Source: Methanosarcinaceae archaeon
GTDB lineage: Archaea; Halobacteriota; Methanosarcinia; Methanosarcinales; Methanosarcinaceae
Assembly: GCA_028690255.1 (NCBI GenBank)
Contig: JAQVBP010000032.1
Location: 13,903 to 22,164, forward strand
Direction: 5' to 3'
DNA length: 8,262 nt
Positions within the stretch are counted from its first letter, which is position 1. Each line of letters opens with the position of its first letter. A program made the translations under genes and the position numbers. Of this stretch, positions 4,598 through 8,262 are shown piece by piece. Below the pieces are notes generated by a model. That model did not search any database. It saw nothing but the letters and a program-made list of their open reading frames with translations, and was not told where the DNA came from.

Positions 4598-6013
4598 TTG
4601 ACGAAAGATAAAGGCATACGTAAAGGAATAGCCTGCCTGGCAGTTTTTGCTTCGGGCCTGCTTCTGCTTGCGGGAGGCTCTGTAACAGCTGAGCGGAGTG
4701 AACCCGGAGCCTTTGTATCGGACCAGTTTTCAAAATCCGGGCTCTGTTCTGGCTGCCATGGGAATATTTTCGGACAGTGGGACGGGTCCATGCACTCGAA
4801 CGCAAACGAGGATTTCTTTTATCAGGCCAGGCTGCAGGAATACGTTGAAGCCGCGGAAGCCGCGGAAACCGGGGAACTCCCCCTGACTTTCTGTTCCAGC
4901 TGCCATACTCCCGTCGGGGTGGTCTCGGAAGAAATCCCACCCATGGACGGCTCTGGGCTGAGCGAGGTCGCCAGGGAAGGAGTGCAGTGTGATTTCTGCC
5001 ATGTTGTGGTTGAGAGTGAAGGGATTGGAAATGCCCCTTATATCCTTGAACCCGGAGACACTAAATGGGGTCCCCCCCTCCGGGCTGCCGAAGAGGATGC
5101 ACCACCTTCACACGGGATCGAAGGGCATGAGTTTTATGAGGAATCCCGGTACTGCGGGATGTGCCACAATATTTACCACCCTGTCAATAACCTGACTCTT
5201 GCGGCCACTTACACGGAATGGGAGGAAAGCCCCTATGCGGAAGAAGGGGTCCGATGTCAGGACTGCCACATGACTCCCGGAATCGTGGGCTTTGAAGCAA
5301 ACCCGGGAAAAGCCGCCTCTAACGGCCCCGACAGAGAGCACGTCTATACCCACTTCTTTGTGGGAGCCAATGCCTTTGTGACAGACGAGCTTGGGGAAAG
5401 CCGGCATGAGAAAAGAGCTATCGAATATCTGAAACATGCCGCAACCCTTACCGTCCGGGTTCCCGAAAATGCGGAAGCCGGGGAGAGTGTGGACGTGGAA
5501 GTCGAGATCACAAACTCCGGGGCCGGGCACAAGCTTCCTACAGGAGTTACGGAAGACCGGGAAATCTGGCTTGAGCTGATAGTCCAGGACGCCGCAGGCA
5601 AAGAACTCTACCATTCCGGAAGTCCGGATGAAAAAGGAGGGCTTGATTCCGGGACAACAGTCTACCACACAATCTTTGCCGACTCCGAAGGCCGGCCCAC
5701 GGTTAAAGCCTGGGAAGCCGAAAGCGTCCTTTTTGACAACAGGATTCCCCCTAAAAGTTCCGTGGTTGAGCAGCATTCCTTCCTTATGCCCGAGGGGGCC
5801 GTAAATCCGATCAGCGTACAGGCAATCCTGCACTACCGCTCGGCCTCTCAGGAACACATAGACGCCCTTTTCGGAGAGGGGGTCTATACAGTGCCTGTTA
5901 TCGATATGGCCACCTATCCAGAGGAGGAAATGGCTTCAAGCCCCGGATTCGGGGTGCTTGAAATGCTGAGCGTGCTCTGCATGTTCATGTTTTTGAAAAA
6001 AACGAAGAGATAA
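4598..6013 (+). CDS. Secreted pentaheme cytochrome c with PGF-type C-terminal anchor
   Basis: A 471-aa extracytoplasmic electron-transfer protein. An N-terminal signal peptide (basic KGIRKG, hydrophobic core about 11-27, likely cleavage after SVTA at 31) leads to a c554-like region with five CxxCH heme sites at C50, C99, C131, C186 and C220. Extra His residues (66, 172, 177, 194 and others) could be distal ligands. Residues about 280-440 form a heme-free beta-rich domain with the GAGHKLPTG motif (308-316), seen after heme regions in other multiheme cytochromes. The C-terminus is SSPGF (447-451), a short hydrophobic stretch and KKTKR, like a PGF-CTERM archaeosortase signal that swaps for a lipid anchor. 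The TTG start has SD GGAGG only 4 nt away; no better start exists before the signal peptide. Methanosarcina acetivorans has, as I recall, a pentaheme cytochrome of this kind besides heptaheme MmcA. The partner is unknown. Confidence 0.93.
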   Translation: MTKDKGIRKGIACLAVFASGLLLLAGGSVTAERSEPGAFVSDQFSKSGLCSGCHGNIFGQWDGSMHSNANEDFFYQARLQEYVEAAEAAETGELPLTFCSSCHTPVGVVSEEIPPMDGSGLSEVAREGVQCDFCHVVVESEGIGNAPYILEPGDTKWGPPLRAAEEDAPPSHGIEGHEFYEESRYCGMCHNIYHPVNNLTLAATYTEWEESPYAEEGVRCQDCHMTPGIVGFEANPGKAASNGPDREHVYTHFFVGANAFVTDELGESRHEKRAIEYLKHAATLTVRVPENAEAGESVDVEVEITNSGAGHKLPTGVTEDREIWLELIVQDAAGKELYHSGSPDEKGGLDSGTTVYHTIFADSEGRPTVKAWEAESVLFDNRIPPKSSVVEQHSFLMPEGAVNPISVQAILHYRSASQEHIDALFGEGVYTVPVIDMATYPEEEMASSPGFGVLEMLSVLCMFMFLKKTKR

Positions 6014-6018
6014 AAAAG

Positions 6019-6081
6019 ATGATTGAGAGGGGTATGCAAGATTATGTAGGAGTAAAGAAAACTATTGAGAAGGATATGTGA
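6019..6081 (+). CDS. Mini-ORF in tandem repeat, unit 1 (20 aa, speculative)
   Basis: ATG to TGA encodes a 20-residue peptide starting MIERGMQDYVGV and ending IEKDM. It begins 5 nt after the cytochrome stop and could be read by reinitiation. There is no clear SD of its own. No family is recognised. The base differences from unit 2 all change the residue, so there is no sign of purifying selection and it may not be a gene. Confidence 0.2.
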   Translation: MIERGMQDYVGVKKTIEKDM

Positions 6082-6082
6082 G

Positions 6083-6145
6083 ATGATTGAGAAGGGTATG
6101 CAAGATTATGTAGGAGTAAAGAAAACTATTGAGAAGGGTATATGA
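6083..6145 (+). CDS. Mini-ORF in tandem repeat, unit 2 (20 aa, speculative)
   Basis: A near copy of the mini-ORF at 6019, starting MIEKGMQDYVGV and ending IEKGI, with its ATG one base after the previous TGA. Three residues differ (R/K, D/G, M/I). The third repeat copy has lost its start and has an extra A that shifts the frame, so the peptide is not maintained there. Confidence 0.2.
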   Translation: MIEKGMQDYVGVKKTIEKGI

Positions 6146-6240
6146 TATTATTGTAGGAGTAAAGAAAAACTATTGAGAAGGACGTAAGATAATATGGAAT
6201 TGGTAAGACGAACTTTACATTTATTTTAGGACGAAAGAAA

Positions 6241-6918
6241 ATGGATGAATCTGGTAGCAATAGCTTGAAAATTTTGGGTATCTCCGGGAGCCCCAGGAAA
6301 GGAGCAACCGATTTTCTGGTCAGGGAGGCCTTAAAGCTTGCCGGGGAAAAATACGGAGCAGAAACCGATTATTTTTCGGCTAAAGGAAAAAAAATGGAAT
6401 TTTGTATCCATTGTGACTACTGCATAAGGGAAAAAAAAGGTTGTATCCATAAAGACGATATCGCGGCGGAACTTTATGAAAAAATGATCTGGGCCGATGC
6501 CTGGATCATCGGAACGCCTGTTTACCAGGGGAACGTTAGTGCCCAGACCAAGACGATCCTGGACAGGTGCAGGGCCGTGGTTGCCCGGGACCCCAAAGCC
6601 TTCCTGAACAAAGTAGGGATGGGGCTTGCCGACGGGGGGGACCGGGTCGGAGGTCAGGAACCCGCCATCCAGACCCTTCTGAACTTCTACATAATCAACG
6701 AAATGATCCCAGTTGGAGGAGGGTCTTTCGGGGCGAATTTCGGAGCTACCTTCTGGTCGAAGGACCTGAAAGCCGAAGGGGTTTCCGAAGACTCCGAGGG
6801 TATGAGGACCCTCAGAAAAACCCTCAGAAAGCTTATTGAAACCACATGGCTTGTTAAACGCGCGGGCCTTCCCGATGAAACAGGGTCAAGAGACTCAAAG
6901 TCAACTGTCCCTCCCTAA
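6241..6918 (+). CDS. Iron-sulfur flavoprotein (NADPH-dependent FMN reductase fold)
   Basis: A 225-aa cytoplasmic flavodoxin-like electron carrier of the archaeal Isf type, predicted to hold FMN and one [4Fe-4S] cluster. The FMN phosphate loop is GSPRKGAT (16-23) after the first beta strand (LKILGIS). The compact cluster motif C55-x2-C58-x2-C61-x6-C68 fits the Isf pattern. The GTPVYQGNVSAQTKTILDR segment (about 92-110) is the family's second flavin-contact region. Isf proteins typically accept electrons from ferredoxin and have been linked to reduction of O2 and peroxide. Length is slightly above usual because of a Ser/Pro-rich tail (about 209-225). ATG 6241 follows AGGA (6228-6231) by 9 nt. 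A good promoter was not seen in the repeat-filled gap, so it may depend on read-through from the cytochrome gene. Confidence 0.93.
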   Translation: MDESGSNSLKILGISGSPRKGATDFLVREALKLAGEKYGAETDYFSAKGKKMEFCIHCDYCIREKKGCIHKDDIAAELYEKMIWADAWIIGTPVYQGNVSAQTKTILDRCRAVVARDPKAFLNKVGMGLADGGDRVGGQEPAIQTLLNFYIINEMIPVGGGSFGANFGATFWSKDLKAEGVSEDSEGMRTLRKTLRKLIETTWLVKRAGLPDETGSRDSKSTVPP

Positions 6919-6926
6919 AACCTTCA

Positions 6927-6945
6927 CCCAATGGCCCGGGTTTTT
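6927..6945 (+). terminator. Weak possible terminator after the iron-sulfur flavoprotein gene
   Basis: ACCC pairs with GGGT around an 8-nt loop, running into TTTTT at 6941-6945, about 10 bases after the stop codon. The stem is only 4 bp, so the T-run is the better part of the evidence. Confidence 0.3.
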
Positions 6946-7077
6946 GAGGAAAGGGTCTTTTGCTGTTTGAAATTCCTTAATTTAGTATTTATTCAGTGAG
7001 TTAAAATTCTGTCATTCCATGCTTATCCGTGAAGTTGAACTAACCTAATTCGACATCTATTTTGGGAGTTGTATGTT

Positions 7078-7665
7078 TTGGTTGAAAAATTGCGCAGGGA
7101 AATTAAAAGAATCGCCTGGGGCATCACCGGTTCCGGGGATCAGATGCTTGAGACCTACGGGATCATGGCGGATATAAAGAAAAGGACGAACATTGAAACC
7201 ATGGTCTTCCTCTCAAAGGAAGGGGAGACCGTAATGAAATGGTATCATCTCTGGGACAAGATCCAGCGGGATTTCCCCAACTTCAAGACGGACGCCGGCC
7301 CCAATTCTCCGTTCATTGCGGGCCCTCTTCAGATGGGGTATTACGACTTCCTGCTGGTGGCTCCGGCAACAGCCAATTCTGTCGCCAAGATCGTATACGG
7401 GATTGCCGATACCCTGGTCACAAATGCAGTATCCCAGACTGCCAAAGGCTCGACTCCTATCTTTATCCTGCCGGTGGACCAGAAAAGGGGGACTGTGAAA
7501 ACAGCTTCTCCTACCGGGAGGACCTTTGAGCTCCGGATGAGGGATGTGGACGTTTCAAATTCCGAGAAACTCGGACAGATGGAGAACATCACGGTGCTGC
7601 AAAATCCCTTTGAGATTTACGATATAGTCGGGCTTGAAAGGCCGGAAGCCATAATTCATGCCTGA
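7078..7665 (+). CDS. afpA: AfpA-type archaeal FMN flavoprotein
   Basis: A 195-aa cytoplasmic protein with a flavoprotein (UbiX/PPC decarboxylase-like) fold. AfpA of Archaeoglobus is an FMN homodimer that accepts electrons from ferredoxin and is thought to pass them to other reductases. The IAWGITGSGDQMLETY strand-loop-helix comes first, followed by the central DFLLVAPATANSVAKIVYGIADTLVTNAVSQ block, in which PATANS and the TN-A motif contact flavin in the family. There are no cysteines, which argues against the related DmrB/MJ0208 type that adds iron-sulfur clusters. Start choice: TTG 7078 lies 9 nt after GGAG (7065-7068); TTG 7069 abuts that SD and ATG 7073 is out of frame; TTG 7090 is also possible. 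The rubrerythrin-like gene follows after 30 nt, so the two are probably co-transcribed. Confidence 0.87.
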   Translation: MVEKLRREIKRIAWGITGSGDQMLETYGIMADIKKRTNIETMVFLSKEGETVMKWYHLWDKIQRDFPNFKTDAGPNSPFIAGPLQMGYYDFLLVAPATANSVAKIVYGIADTLVTNAVSQTAKGSTPIFILPVDQKRGTVKTASPTGRTFELRMRDVDVSNSEKLGQMENITVLQNPFEIYDIVGLERPEAIIHA

Positions 7666-7695
7666 AATAGAGCAGTCTGCAGGGAGGGTTGGAGC

Positions 7696-8187
7696 ATGAA
7701 AGACACATTTAAAGAAATGGTTGAAGAAGTAAGTAAACTTGATACAATTGAAGACGCCATTGCCCTTGCGAGTAAACGGGAAAAAGACGCAAGGGCTTTT
7801 TACCGGGAAAAAGCCAGTGCAACAGAGGATGTCCAGTTAAAGGAACTCTATACCTACCTTGCGGAGGAAGAAGGCAAACACCTGGGCTACCTCGAAACCT
7901 ACAGAGAGAAATTGGAATTGCCGGATGAAGAAGCTAAAGCCCCCGAAACACAATCCTTTACTCCGGAGTTTAAACAGACGGATTCCAGGCTCGGAGCCAT
8001 AGGGGTTCTAATCGCGGCCATGCGACATGAGCGAAAAAGTGAGTATTTTTATTCGGAACTCGCAAAACAGGCCGGAAACGAGCCCCGCAGAAAGTTCTTT
8101 GAGATGCTTGCAGGGTACGAAAGGGGACACTATGAACTGATCGATAACTACCTTGAAAGTATGACCGAGTTCAGGATGCAGACCTGA
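7696..8187 (+). CDS. Rubrerythrin/ferritin-like diiron protein without rubredoxin domain
   Basis: A 163-aa four-helix-bundle protein of the rubrerythrin branch of ferritins, cytoplasmic. Diiron ligands are readable in order: E29 (helix 1, SKREKDARAFY), E59-x2-H62 (helix 2, EEEGKH), E112 (helix 3, RHERKSEYFY) and E142-x2-H145 (helix 4, YERGHYE). A charged, Pro-containing linker (about 75-97) joins the two helix pairs. It contains no Cys, so the rubredoxin domain of classical rubrerythrin is absent and electrons must come from another protein, plausibly the adjacent AfpA or the desulforedoxin-like protein. Likely roles are peroxide reduction or iron handling; the sequence does not choose between them. 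ATG 7696 is preceded by GGGAGG (7682-7687) and GGAG (7691-7694). Confidence 0.93.
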   Translation: MKDTFKEMVEEVSKLDTIEDAIALASKREKDARAFYREKASATEDVQLKELYTYLAEEEGKHLGYLETYREKLELPDEEAKAPETQSFTPEFKQTDSRLGAIGVLIAAMRHERKSEYFYSELAKQAGNEPRRKFFEMLAGYERGHYELIDNYLESMTEFRMQT

Positions 8188-8199
8188 GAATTCCGGAAC

Positions 8200-8240
8200 T
8201 TTTAAGATTTTTATGGGGAATCCTTTTTTCGGGTGTTTTT
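8200..8240 (+). terminator. T-rich transcript end after the rubrerythrin-like gene
   Basis: Runs of T at 8200-8203, 8207-8211, 8224-8229 and 8236-8240 start about 12 bases after the stop codon, without a clear stem. Archaeal termination at T-rich stretches needs no hairpin, so this is a plausible 3' end. Confidence 0.4.
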
Positions 8241-8262
8241 ATGGGTAGTGGAAAAGGCAGTG

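Larger units (their letters stand above)
6018..6187 (+). repeat. 64-bp tandem repeat, about 2.6 copies
   Basis: Unit 1 (6018-6081) and unit 2 (6082-6145) differ at only a few positions. A third, internally shortened copy runs to about 6187. ATTGAGARGG recurs at 6022, 6064, 6086, 6128 and 6172, so each unit itself holds two related halves. It begins 4 nt after the cytochrome stop and fills most of the gap to the flavoprotein gene. Confidence 0.92.

Noticed and set aside
5108..5857. 249-codon minus-strand open frame
   Set aside because: Lies wholly antisense to the pentaheme cytochrome, whose heme motifs prove the plus frame; its product resembles no family I know.
7078..7665. Dihydromethanopterin reductase DmrB as identity of the flavoprotein
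   Set aside because: DmrB-type proteins, as I know them, are longer and bind iron-sulfur clusters; this protein has no cysteine and fits AfpA better.
8241..8262. Possible start of another gene at ATG 8241
   Set aside because: Only seven codons before the window ends, no SD, directly after a T-rich stretch; cannot be supported.

Overview
The window looks like chromosomal DNA of a methanogenic archaeon, most likely a Methanosarcina or close relative. The evidence is a textbook F420-dependent methylene-H4MPT reductase (mer), archaeal TATA boxes with strong Shine-Dalgarno (SD) sequences, long AT-rich intergenic stretches, a PGF-type archaeosortase signal on a multiheme cytochrome c, and protein families (DUF2180, AfpA, compact-cysteine iron-sulfur flavoproteins) concentrated in methanogens and Archaeoglobus. 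Species assignment is inference.

Layout. 131-1117 (minus): mer, alone on its strand, with a perfect hairpin just past its stop codon. 1145-2278: about 1.1 kb with no convincing gene; it holds hairpin ends resembling those of IS200/IS605 (TnpB) elements. From 2293 to the right edge every gene is on the plus strand: a 43-aa desulforedoxin-like protein (2293-2424, TTG start), two tandem DUF2180 Cys-rich proteins (2525-2755, 2766-2990), a gene-free 400-bp stretch with a 68-bp-period direct repeat, an AhpD/CMD-like protein (3391-3738), a second IS-like hairpin, a stand-alone superoxide reductase (3890-4267) whose stop codon lies in a 12-bp tandem repeat, a promoter region with 10-bp direct repeats, a secreted pentaheme cytochrome c (4598-6013), a 64-bp tandem repeat carrying two nearly identical 20-codon mini-ORFs (6019-6145), an iron-sulfur flavoprotein (6241-6918), an AfpA-type FMN flavoprotein (7078-7665) and a rubrerythrin-like diiron protein (7696-8187).

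Working picture. The plus-strand genes form a redox and oxidative-stress island. Superoxide reductase would turn superoxide into peroxide, and the rubrerythrin-like and AhpD-like proteins are candidates for peroxide removal. The desulforedoxin-like protein, the iron-sulfur flavoprotein and AfpA are candidate one- and two-electron carriers linking ferredoxin-level reductant to these enzymes. The pentaheme cytochrome would sit outside the membrane, tethered through its C-terminus, and could pass electrons to or from the outside. Desulforedoxin and superoxide reductase are the two halves of the fused enzyme desulfoferrodoxin and are encoded here as separate genes 1.5 kb apart. Several genes have their own TATA box, so this is a group of short transcription units (dsr-like plus DUF2180 pair; AhpD-like; SOR; cytochrome; iron-sulfur flavoprotein; afpA plus rubrerythrin) and not one operon. 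No tRNA, rRNA, CRISPR array or intact transposase was seen.
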